Below, piece by piece: positions 12,701-22,252 of a DNA stretch of 64,000 nucleotides. The notes below the pieces were generated by a model. That model was not told the DNA's origin. It saw only the letters and a program-made list of their open reading frames with translations, and searched no databases. Position 1 is the stretch's first letter; the number at the start of each line of letters is the position of its first letter. Both the position numbers and the translations under genes were made by a program. The DNA is taken from assembly GCA_029339195.1 (NCBI GenBank), contig JAPTJF010000101.1:91002-155001 (forward strand), given 5' to 3'. The stretch comes from Micractinium sp. NFX-FRZ. Its lineage: Eukaryota; Chlorophyta; Trebouxiophyceae; Chlorellales; Chlorellaceae.

Positions 12701-14281
12701 TCGCCCCCACGTAATCCAGCGCCTTCTGCTGCTGCGACGGCACCGCCTGCTTGTCTCCCGACTCAATGACGGCCTGGAACTCTGCCAGAGACTGCAGCAC
12801 AACAAGACAACGAGACAGGTGTGCGGGCGGGGAGGGAGGAGGAGAGGGGGGTGAGGGAGGGGCTGAGGTGACGAGGCGGTGAGCGAACCTACACGCTTAA
12901 GCCGCCGCCGGCGCTGCCGCCTTGTCCCCGCGCACACCGTGCCCTTCTTGCAAGCTACAGTGCGTGGATCACGGGTAACATGGATGCGGGCTAGCAGGGC
13001 AACCTGCCTGCTTGAGTCCTTCCACCGCCGCCAGTCCCGCCGCCTTCTTGTCGGCGGCAAAGGCGCCCACAATGCCGTTGCCTTCGCGCTCCAGAGTGGA
13101 CGAGGCGGCGCGCACGTGCTTGCCGATGGGGCCCAGGGATTTGCTGCCTGCAGGGCGGGGCGGGGCGGGGCAGGCGAGAAGGGGGGTGCGGCAGCACACG
13201 TCGGGAGCAGCAGGACATACAACCTGCACGCATGCCGCATCGGGCCGGCAGCCCGCTTGCCAGCTCCATTCACATAGTATGCCGGCTCGGTGCTGACAGC
13301 GTGCGGCTCGCCCCTCACCTTAGGTGCACAACTTGCTGTGCACGTGCACCCGCTGCCCGCATGTGCACATGAAACAGGAGCACGAGGGCAGCACAAGTGG
13401 CAGCACAAGTGTGCATGCACCACCTCCCTCGCCACCCCTGACCCCGCCCCTTCAACAGTCTCCAACTTCGTTTCGCCCACGGTTTGTGAGCCGTGCTGAC
13501 CTGGCACCCGCAGCTCGTACTCATGCACTCCTTCCAACATACTACCTTCACCCACACTCGTATAAGCCCGACCCACCCACACGCGTGGCACCCCTGCTGA
13601 CCTGGCACCCGCAGCTCGGCGCTGATCACCTCCAGCTCGCGCTGGATCTGACGGATGGGCTTGCTCTCAATGGGCAGGGAGTAGCGCAGCAGCGCCTTGG
13701 CGTTGGTCACCGCGTCGCCGCCGATGCCGGCGTGCGCGGGCAGCATGGCTGCATCGGGGGCGGCGCCCGCCACAAGGGAGGCCGCTGCTGCGCCCAGCAG
13801 GGCGTTGCGCAGCACGCCGCCAAGCTGCTCCAGCTGCAATGCGCAGTGGGGCAGGGTGTGAGGCGTAAGAGGGGAGGTTTATGTTGCGGTCTTGGATCAT
13901 TCTTCTTTGGGGATGGGGGATGAGCGAGGCGAGCTGGGGGGAGGTGCGCACGGCGCAGAGGGGTGGCGTGCCGTGGGCAGCCTTGGGAGGTGGGGAGGCT
14001 GACCACGCATGTGTTGTTGAGGAACTTTCCTGTTTCATATGCATTGGATTGTGATGGTGTCAAAAGAAGAGGCACATGCGGCTTCCAGGCGGCCCACGCA
14101 GCCCAGCACCGCGGCTCCCTTGCGCCGCTTGCTCCCGCCCCCAAACGGGCAGAGCAGACCAACTCACCAGTGGCGCACGATCGCCCTGCTGCGCACACAC
14201 GACGTGGTTGGTACGGGCACGGCGCGGCGCCGCCACACGGGCGGGGGCCGCCTGGAACACTGCCTGGCTGACGCTCTGCAT
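9762..14281 (-). CDS. CYP38: CYP38/TLP40-type cyclophilin, plastid-targeted
   Basis: In plants this thylakoid-lumen protein assists photosystem II assembly and repair. The 10 exons are 14168-14281, 13602-13833, 13008-13147, 12630-12791, 12215-12321, 11761-11863, 11210-11316, 10666-10774, 10188-10286 and 9762-9827, giving 412 residues (Arabidopsis CYP38 is about 437). The first exon is a basic, Ala/Arg/Ser-rich transit peptide. Exon 2 has a hydrophobic Ala-rich stretch ending AHAG, as expected for a lumen signal. Residues about 60-215 form the helical N-terminal domain ([18 protein letters not shown]). Residues 217-410 are the cyclophilin fold, with [63 protein letters not shown] and [15 protein letters not shown]. 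Several catalytic cyclophilin residues are replaced, as is usual in this subfamily. Intron 3 uses a GC donor (CAG/GCAGGT). Confidence 0.93.
10308..10326 (+). repeat. Short telomere-like TTAGGG run
   Basis: GGTTAGGGTTAGGGTTT lies in intron 8 of the cyclophilin gene. It is only about 2.5 units, so chance or a small interstitial telomere repeat is possible. Confidence 0.4.
10529..10723 (-). repeat. Exon-edge echo of cyclophilin exon 8 end
   Basis: The 3' end of exon 8 with its donor (10658-10714) is repeated 117 bases away at about 10541-10597, inside intron 8. The stretch coding DNNSGSSQ is kept and so is a GTGAGAG donor. The copy lacks its own acceptor and the exon's 5' part. The acceptor of exon 9 also has a copy at about 10378-10400. 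Confidence 0.88.
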
Positions 14282-14930
14282 CGCGCTACCGATGTGTGTG
14301 GGTGTCGCGATGTCTGTATGTCCCGCTGAGAAGCTTCTGAAGGTGCAATGCGCCGGGTTTGAGCGATGCCAACCGCGATGGCTGGGCGGGTGAGGATTTC
14401 ACCCACCAGTGCCAGCTCACCCGTTTTCTTTCGTGGCCCCCGGCCACTTCGGGGGGCTACCAAAGCCGGCGCATGTCTCAATGCACATTTAAGCTGCCTG
14501 TATTCCGATCAAAATAACCCTGGACTTGTCCCTTTGGCTCCTTCTCGCCTTCCGCACTCATTGGGCACTCCCTGACGGGCCCCGCCGCAGCCACACCTGC
14601 TTGAAAACCTGATCTTGGCGTGAGCAGGCAATACGTAACTGGTGGGTGGTGACAGTGGTGGAACACTGCCGCTGCTGCCTCCGCCGCCGCTGCCTGCTGC
14701 CGCCGCTGCCAGCCGCCGTTGCCGGCCGGAACCAGTCAACCTGCACACCACAGTGATGACCACTTCACGCCGTAAATGTGCAGGAGACTTTGCATCTGTT
14801 CGGCATTATTCTTGTCACAGGGGCAAGCGCTGGTTGCCCAGGCTTATCAAGGGTGCCGGCAGGTGGCCCAGAGAAGCAGGAGCAGGAGTGGCGGCGACTT
14901 TAGAGAGCCCGGCAGCGCCTCGGTGGGAGC
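14282..14930. promoter_or_regulatory. Divergent intergenic region, cyclophilin / 147-residue protein
   Basis: This 649-base spacer between two divergent starts probably contains both promoters. A GCC/GCT-rich stretch at 14660-14730 is low complexity. I see no gene in it. Confidence 0.5.
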
Positions 14931-16379
14931 ATGGCGTACTTGTACTCGAGCAGCAAGACGTGGCGGCGCATCGTGGATGCCACTGGGAGGAGCAAGGGAT
15001 ACATGCTGGCCTTTGCGGCCGCCTGCGTGGGGGTGCCCTACCTGCTGGGAGACCAGGTGGGGCGATGCTTTGTGAGGCAGGCTGACGTAACACTTTAGAA
15101 CTGCTGCTGGGGCGGGGGGGGGGGGGGGGGATACATGGCGGCCTTGCGGTTGCATTCCAGGCGGGGTGGGTTTGAGGATGGGCTGCGAAGCTGCTCCTGC
15201 AAGATTGCTGCTGCAAGATTGTACTGCTGCTCCCGCCTGGCCGTCACCTGGTTCTCCACTGGCCCTGCTTAACTGGTTCTGCACTTCCTGTCTGGCCGGA
15301 CGGTTTGTCAACCCGGCAGGTGATGAAGAACACGAATGAGAAGGCGGCGAGGGGCGAGACGGAGCTCGAGCAGAAGCTGCGCTCTCGCAGCGGCATCCAC
15401 GCTCAGGTGGGCAGGCACACGCGTGTGTTCTATCAGATTCTGAGATCACACACCGGCATGCATGCGCAGGAGGGTGGGGTAGGTGCAGGGCACACGATTG
15501 AGGGAGGCTTCATGTGTTGGTGGGTGTGGGCTGCATGTGCCGCCGAGGGGCGCTGGTGCAGCTGTGCTTTGGGGGAGGACAGTGCAAGCGGGGTGAGGCG
15601 TGCGAGCTGGCATATTGAGTGGCATGTAGCTGGCTCAAGGTGCGTCGCACCATGGTTGCTGTCTTTCTGTGGGGGCTGCACGCCTGTGGGCGCACTCTTG
15701 AGGGCCTGTGCTGAGCCAGTGCTGCCCATTAGTGCATCCCAAAGCCTGCCTTCACCTGTCCCGCCTGCGCAGCCTGCCCACCCAGCCCCGCTCATCCGTG
15801 CCCCGCCCACCCGTGCCCCGCCCCGCCCTGCAGATGCTAGCCAAAGCACAGAAGGAGCGGCTGCAGGTGGGGAGGGCACCCACAGGCAGCAGCAGTGCCA
15901 GCAGCAATGCCGCCGGGACAGGGGGATGGGAGCCAGCAGCAGAGAGAGTGCAGGCGGAGTGTGGGATTGAGCGGCGGTGCCGGGGGGAAGGGCAATGCAG
16001 GTTCCAGAGCAGGCCCTGGGCTGGCACCTCATCTAGAGTGTGGTTTGTTTGTCTGCCAGGACTATGGCATTGGCTCTGGTGTACATTCCCCCCCGTGCAG
16101 ACGACAGCAAGACTGCTTAGGGCAACTTGCTCTCTGGTTGTGTGCCGTGGTGAACTAATGTGGGCCTCCCTTCCCCTGCAGGTGATGCTGGATGAGATCA
16201 AGGGGCGCAGCTCGGACAGCGAGGCGCGGTACCGCGCCGCACTGGATGGGCAGTCGCTGGGCACGCACAGCTCGGGCACGTCGGCGGATGCGGTGTCCAT
16301 CCGGGCGGGGGGGGCGCCGGCAGCGGACAAGGCGGGGCGGGCGGCGGCGCAGGGGCAGGCAGCGGAGAAGGCGCGCTGA
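14931..16379 (+). CDS. Unidentified small membrane-anchored protein (147 aa)
   Basis: I do not recognise the family. The four exons are 14931-15056, 15320-15406, 15834-15866 and 16182-16379, and all join in phase 0. The protein starts MAYLYSSSKTWRRIVDATG, then has one hydrophobic segment (GYMLAFAACVGVPYLLG, about residues 22-40). A charged stretch of likely helix follows (EKAARGETELEQKLRSR, MLAKAQKERLQVMLDEIKG). The C-terminal tail is rich in Ala, Gly and Ser. One membrane anchor near the N-terminus with a soluble coiled region suggests an organelle or ER membrane protein. It is divergent from the cyclophilin gene. The real-gene call rests on clean splice sites, frame continuity and a sensible topology. 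Confidence 0.65.
15114..15130 (+). repeat. Poly-G tract (17 G)
   Basis: An uninterrupted run of 17 G in intron 1 of the 147-residue protein gene. It could form a quadruplex in the transcript and is prone to sequencing length errors. Confidence 0.85.
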
Positions 16380-17287
16380 TGGGTGGGTGAGGCAGCGCCG
16401 CCCTCGACATACGGGCTGCCGCTCGCAATCGCAAGAAGACACTTGTACACTTACACAGATGGGATCTTTGCATCGCCCTCTGCTATACCTTCAATTTGCG
16501 CGCTCTGCAGGGACTTGACGCCCACCGTTCTGACCCGGCCTCGCACATGCGCACGTTCGTGCCCACCCATGTGTGTTCTGCTTGCCTGCGCTCCTCCCAG
16601 CAGTATGCCCCCTTCACGATACCCCTGGTCTGGTGCCGCGGTTGCATCATCGTCAGATGTTTTGTATCAATCAACCAAACTTCGCTTCAACGTGGGGTGG
16701 GTAGCAAAGGGCCCAGGGCATGGGGCGGGCGTGGGGCATCGAAGAGGCGTCAGAAGGGTTTGAAGAAACGGGAGGCCAGAGGGTGAAGGGGGTTATGTGG
16801 GTTGAAACGGGCCACTCTGTGGGGGAACAACGCGCCTACTGGGGAGAGGCAGCCGATCGAGGCTGGCGAGGCAGGGGGAGGGAAAAGCAGAGGAAGGGGC
16901 ACGCAGGGAAGGGCGTGGGCAGATGGGTGTATGCTGATGTGCTGACGTGGCTGAAGTAGCTGAGGCTCCAGAAGGGTGAGGCAGAGGCGCAGATGGGCCG
17001 AAAAAGTTGTTCGGCTGTTGAGAAAACCGGAGCAGACAGAAAGAAGAGGTCCGGGCAGACAGACGGGCGGCTGCGCTGCACTGCGCCAGCTTTCGCTTGC
17101 TTGCCGACTTGGTGTGCATTCTCCGACGGGCGGCGGGCGGGCGGGCAGGCGCACCCTGGCGTGGACTGTTGTGCAGTACGGCCTGGGGCGGCATGTGCCC
17201 TAGCCTGCCGCCATCACATCATGAGCCCCCTGTGCGTGGCGCTGCTGCGGCTGGATGGCCGCAGTGCCGGGGCGAGGTGGCGCCAGC
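16380..17287. other. Convergent 3' intergenic region
   Basis: It lies between the stop of the 147-residue protein gene (+) and the stop of the B12D-like gene (-). I see nothing recognisable beyond the two presumed 3' UTRs. Confidence 0.5.
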
Positions 17288-18593
17288 TCAGAGGGTGCGC
17301 ATGATGCGCGTGTCGGGGCGGTCCTGCAGCAATGGGCAGAGCAAGGCAGATGGAAGTCAGTTACGGTTCCCGGTCGGTACATAGGCGAGCACAGAAGGCA
17401 GCACAGTCCCGACCCACAGCACGTGCACAGGCGGCATGCCGCCATGTGCCGCCCTGCCCCGGCTGCAGCCCCAACTCAGCACCCACCTGGCCCTCGGAGG
17501 GGGTGCGGAAGGCGGCCAGGGAGCGGAAGATGGAGAAAGAGTACTGCAGGGCGGGAGGGAGTGGGCAGATGTACCGCAGTAAGAAGCTGTCCGGCAGGGA
17601 GGGGTGCACACAGCGCTGGCGGGGCAAGCTACCGTAAGTGCCGATGCATGCAAGCGAGGCGCTCCTGTGAATCAAGGGTTGGCACAAGTGCAAGCAGGTC
17701 CATGGCAGCAGCAGGCAACCGCCACTGCATTACGCTGCACTCCCTGTGCCGGGTGCATGCAGCTGCCAGATAGAGAAGGCTGGTGGCACATCACCTGCCT
17801 GCAACCCGTAACTGTCCGAGGCCGACAGAGGCATGCCCCAATACACTGGCCATTTCGGTAAAAAGGTTTGTTTTGCCTGCCGCCCCACGCACCTCCTCGG
17901 CGCGTTGCGTGGTCTTCGGGTGCTCGCCCGCGCCGTCGGTGCGGTGTGCCTTGTCAATGTGCACCTGCGCGCGCATGAGAAGGGGCCAGCGGGGCCAGCA
18001 GGGCCGGTGAGCGGCGGGGCGTCAAATGAGGGGAGGGGCGATAGGAGACCCTGGGGAGGTTGGTGCCATATACACACGCGTGTGAAGAGAGTTCACGCCT
18101 GGGCAGCAACAAAGGCATGCGTGCCACTCGCGCGGCGGCAGGCGCAGGGCAGCCTCAGCGGTAGGCGGAGCTGCGGGTGGGTGCACAGCAGAGGGGCTCA
18201 CGTCGGGGTTGGACCACAGGTGGCGGAGGGAGGTGTAGCCGCAGAAGACCACAGCCAGGCCGCACGTACCCAGCAGAGGGTACCTGCAGGAGAGAGGTGG
18301 ACAGGGGGAGAGACACCAGTCGGACGCTGAATGGCACAACGCAGGCAAGCGGCGGCGGCGGGGGGCCGGGCGGGAAGCCCTTGCACAGCGGTGGGAAGGC
18401 GGAGCGGCCCTTCCTGGCGCTTGCCACAGCACCCGGGAGTGATGGCAAGGCGGCAGGAGGGCAGATAGAAGCGGAGAGAGCGGTTTCGGAGGGGCCGCCG
18501 CACAGACCTGTGCGCCCCTGCAAGCTGCTTCGCTGTGTCAACTACAACTCACAGGTCGACCTTGGGCACCCAGGTGAAGCGGCCGGCCACCAT
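17288..18593 (-). CDS. B12D / NDUFA4-like small mitochondrial membrane protein
   Basis: The five exons are 18553-18593, 18202-18283, 17893-17964, 17487-17543 and 17288-17323, giving 95 residues. Plant B12D proteins are about 87-95. The layout matches that family: a short basic N-terminus with Trp (RFTWVPKVD), then YPLLGTCGLAVVFCGY as the single membrane segment, then RHLWSNPDV. A polar tail follows (HRTDGAGEHPKTTQRAEEV, then FRSLAAFRTPSEG). In plants this family (NADH-ubiquinone reductase complex 1 MLRQ-like) is linked to the mitochondrial respiratory chain. The match is by layout and a few key residues only, so a related one-helix protein remains possible. Confidence 0.68.
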
Positions 18594-19810
18594 GACGTCT
18601 GTGTAGGAAGTAGGCGGGTTGGGGCCTGCTGAGGTGCCTGGGGCTGAAGGCTGTGTCTGGCCGAGGAGCGGACGAAGAAAACCCTGCGACAACCCTACGG
18701 GCAGTCAAAAGGCGGGGGATGAGGCAACCTGCATGGGCCCGACAGGCATTTCACGCCGGGCAGCCTGGAGCGCTTGCAGGGGGTCAGGCCCCGTTCATGG
18801 TGGGCAGACACACCCTGCATGCCCCAGAGAGGGGCGCGCAGGGCTGCAGGCTGAACCCCGCCTCCACCCGCCCGCCACTGACGACGGGAGCGGCGTCAAG
18901 GATGACTCCAACAACCTGGGCCCTGGTAGCGGGCTGAGTTGACGTGTGTCCACTAGTTTTGTTCGAAAGGACTGTTAGGGTTTTATATGGCACGTCTTAG
19001 CAGCCATGACAAGGACGTCTGTGCAGCTGTTGGGCACATCAGGCGCCCCGCAAGGGTTGGCGCCAGAGTGCCGTAGTGGTTGGTAACCGCGTGCTAAACG
19101 ATTGCGCATGGACTTCTTACACAGCAACACTGGCACAACGCAGCTTGATCACCCGGTTGCTATCAAACCCTACTTGTATCAGTGCTGTCAGTTACGGTGC
19201 CTCCACTCCACCAGTTCACTGCTCACAGCTTGTCCACAGAGTGACGGTTTTTCTGTGCTCTCACGGAGCAGGGCAGGCGAAGCGTGGGCAAGGTTGTGAT
19301 GTCGTCAAATCAGAGTGGCAGAACCCAGCAAGAGCAGGGGGGAGCGCCCGCGTTTCTAACACGGGGCTGCTCCGCTGCTGGCAAGGCTGCCGCGCGGCAG
19401 GCGACACAGAGAAGCTGAGCAGCAGTGGTGGGGGTGGGTAGCACATGGGCCAACAGAGGGCCACATAGGGCTGTTGCAAATGCACACCGTGCCTGATAAG
19501 TCCAGACAGTGGGCATGAGCATGAAACTGGGTGCGCTGGCACAAGGTGCCGCCAAAGGGGGGCGGTGCGCTTTGGGCGCGTTGCAATGAGGTGGCAGGGC
19601 ACTCATCTGCGAGGGATTTCCGGCTGTCGGGTGCAGATCTCTCTGCACCCTGCATTTCACAGAGAAGATCCCCGATTTTGCCCGCCCGCAAGCAAGGGAC
19701 ATCCAAGGGCCAGCCCGAGACGATAGGACCCGGCGGGCGGGCGGGCCAGGCGTGGGGACACCCGCGCCTCAGCAGCACTACATCCCACGCAACAATTTGC
19801 GCAGAGGCAG
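18594..19810. promoter_or_regulatory. Divergent intergenic region, B12D-like / MYND gene
   Basis: This 1.2-kb spacer lies between divergent starts. It is locally less GC-rich (for example 18940-19000) than the genes around it. I see no exon. A partial tRNA-like stretch near 19066-19110 was considered and rejected. Confidence 0.45.
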
Positions 19811-21592
19811 ATGGCGCAGCCGGCCGGGGCGCAGGGCGTAGCAGGCGGCGGCGGCGGCGAGGCGGCGCCTCCGCTCAGGTGGCCGCCTCAGGAGCCTCCC
19901 AACCTCTCAGCGCTGATTGCCAGCTTGCCTGCCGGCAGAATTGTGCTGCAGCAGCGGTTCCCGAGCCTGCCCAACTGCACCCTCAAGTGCTGCACCGCGA
20001 TCCAGCTGCCGCCAGAAGTGGCCTCCATCACCCCCGCTGGGCACCCACCAGAGGGGCAGGAGGAGGAGTGGCTGGTGAGGCCGGGCAGGGGCTGCTGCCG
20101 GCTGACTTGCCGAGAGGGCAGTATACTTGCGTTTAGGCCAGCCTTGACCTGCACACATCTGTGTGCCTGTGTGGCCAGCCGGTGAGGGCCCAGCGGCAGT
20201 TCGGCCCGCAACTGGTGCTTACCACTGGCGGTCTCAAACGCTACCCGCCTGCCGTCGGCGCACACAGGACGAGCGGCGCAACAGCCGACTACCATGCACA
20301 CCCCACGCTGCCTGGCCCCGCCCAGCCTTGCCCAATCCAGCGCCTCATTGCACTCACCTTTACCCACTTTTCCCCGCCCTCCCCTAACCATGGGCCCCGC
20401 TTGCTTCCTGGCCAACACACCGAGATCCTCTACCTCTCCTCCGTAGTTCACCAAAACCCAACACCACCCCAAACTCCAAATCCTCTCGCCATCTGCCCAC
20501 CCCAACCCTTCCTGCCTGCAGCGCGTGCGCCTGTACGACGAGCTGCGCGGGAAGCGGGACGTGGCCGCGGCAGAGGTGGGTGGGTGGGTGGGCACACACA
20601 CCCGGCAGGGCGCAGAGGGGTGGGTGGTGTGATACGGCGGTCACGCCGCCAGGCGAGGAGGAGCATGATCATGGGGTGCCCATGCATGCGATGCTCATGC
20701 CGTCAGGTGAGTAGGCGCATGATCTTGTGGTGCCTCCGCTGTCGACCTGCATTATTTCGGCCGCCCTCCTCTTTGAGCTGGCAGCCTGCTTCCCCCACAT
20801 GCTTTCTTTCTTAGCCAGCCCCTCAATTGATCCTGGCAACCCTCCTCGCTTCGCTCGCCTCAGATCAAGTTGGCACACCTGCACACCCAGCTGGACGGCG
20901 ACAGCATCGCCGCGCTGCGCGCGCTGCCCCGCCTGACGACCACAGCGTGGATGCGCCTACGTGGCAGCCCAACCGAGTCCCGCCTGCTGCGCATGATCGG
21001 CCCCGACGAGTGCGCACAGTGCGGCACGCTCGTGGGCTCCAACCCCACCCACGCCCCGCGCGCCTGTCCAGGCTGCCAAGCCGTGCGCTACTGCGGCGCC
21101 GCGTGCCAGGAGGCGGCTGCGGCAGCGCACGGAGGGGAGTGCGCGGCACAGCCACAGCGGCAGGGAGCTGAGGCGGAGGCTGCTGCTGTGGCTGCTGTGG
21201 CGGCTGCCACGGCGGCTGCGACGGCGGCTGCGCAGCCGGGCGAGGGGCAGGCTTTCGTGGCAGGCGCAGACTATGCTGCCGCTTTGGCACAAGTGGAGGC
21301 AGCCGAGGGTGCGGGGCGGCGCTACGCCACCCGCTCCCACCGCGTGGCCAAGGCCGGCGGCCTGTACCTCGTCTTCTTTGCAGCCGCCCAGCCTGCAAGC
21401 ATCGTGCACAGCGCGAGCCCTAATGCCAAGCTGGTCTTGATTCCCGACCCCCAGCCGGGCGGCGCACTAGCCCTGGAGCTGCGTACTCTTTCATTGATCC
21501 CCCACTTGTCGGCGGTCACAATCGACCACCGGGACGCCTTTGTGGCATGCGCATGCGGCCGTTGCGGCCTCCCACTGCACCCCCAGGACTAA
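19811..21592 (+). CDS. MYND-type zinc-finger protein (348 aa)
   Basis: The three exons are 19811-20074, 20522-20575 and 20864-21592. Residues 156-199 form a MYND finger: CAQC, then C..C, RYCGAAC, H and a final C, with the full set of Cys and His ligands. MYND fingers usually mediate protein contacts in transcription or chromatin regulation and in SMYD methyltransferases, but I see no SET domain here. The N-terminal 106 residues are Pro/Ala/Gly-rich, then helical (RVRLYDELRGKRDVAAAE). After the finger come an Ala-rich stretch and a mixed alpha/beta region to the end (YLVFFAAAQPASIVHSASPN; a late CACGRCG). The function is unknown. The start is the first ATG of a continuous open frame. Confidence 0.75.
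20640..20745 (+). repeat. Tandem duplication inside MYND intron 2
   Basis: Two diverged copies of about 50 bases, each with GTGCCnnTGC or a close variant and GCATGATCnTG, at about 20651-20690 and 20700-20745. Neither contains exon sequence. Confidence 0.6.
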
Positions 21593-22252
21593 TTGCTTGC
21601 TCAAGAGCCTGCCACGGCCGGCACCTGCCAGTCCCTGTGTGGTGCGCCTCCCCTCCCTCTGCTGGTGCCTGCTCTCCGCTCAGTCTTGGTGCCTCTTGTG
21701 CCAGCTGCCCGGGGATGCAGTGCCGGTACTGTAGCGCGTTGCATGCTATGCTGCACACATTTGCCTTCACCTCTCCAATGGGATAAACGTTTTCGCTATG
21801 CATGCTGCACCGCCCCCTTCCCTCGTCGTCCCCGTCTCCTGCCTCCTCTGCACCTCAGCCAGTCATAGCCCCAGACATGATGGCACTTTTGTTCTAATGC
21901 ACCTGTTTGCGCTGCGGCATGAGGCCGGGGAGCTGCTTTGCCCGAGTTGCTGACAGCGTCTGCCTGGTCGCCTCTCGTTCTTCCCGCCAGCCCACTGCGG
22001 GCTCTCTGTGGTGCCGCCTGCCTCGCATGAAATGTCACCAGGAAGCACAGCAGCTGGGCGGCCTGTAGCCGTCCCTGAAGGTCTGTACACCCACACACAC
22101 CACATGCCTGCGCTCCTTCCTGTTGCTTCCTGTCGCTTGCATCTGTCAAGTCGTGTCAAGTGCACATGTTGCAGCGCGTTGTGCTGGGCATGGCACCCAG
22201 ACAGGTGAAAAACAAACCGCCTGTCTGCACGCCCTGAGGGAGTGCAGGCGGA
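21593..22252. other. Convergent 3' intergenic region
   Basis: It lies between the stops of the MYND gene (+) and release factor 2 (-). I see only presumed 3' UTR sequence. Confidence 0.5.

Noticed and set aside
12632..13591. Long minus-strand open frame overlapping cyclophilin exons 3-4
   Set aside because: It reads the exons in another frame; the conserved CYP38 frame with proper splice sites explains the same bases.
19060..19140. tRNA-like stretch (TAGTGGTTGGTAACCGCGTGC)
   Set aside because: It resembles a D-arm, but no matching T-arm box or closing acceptor stem can be found.
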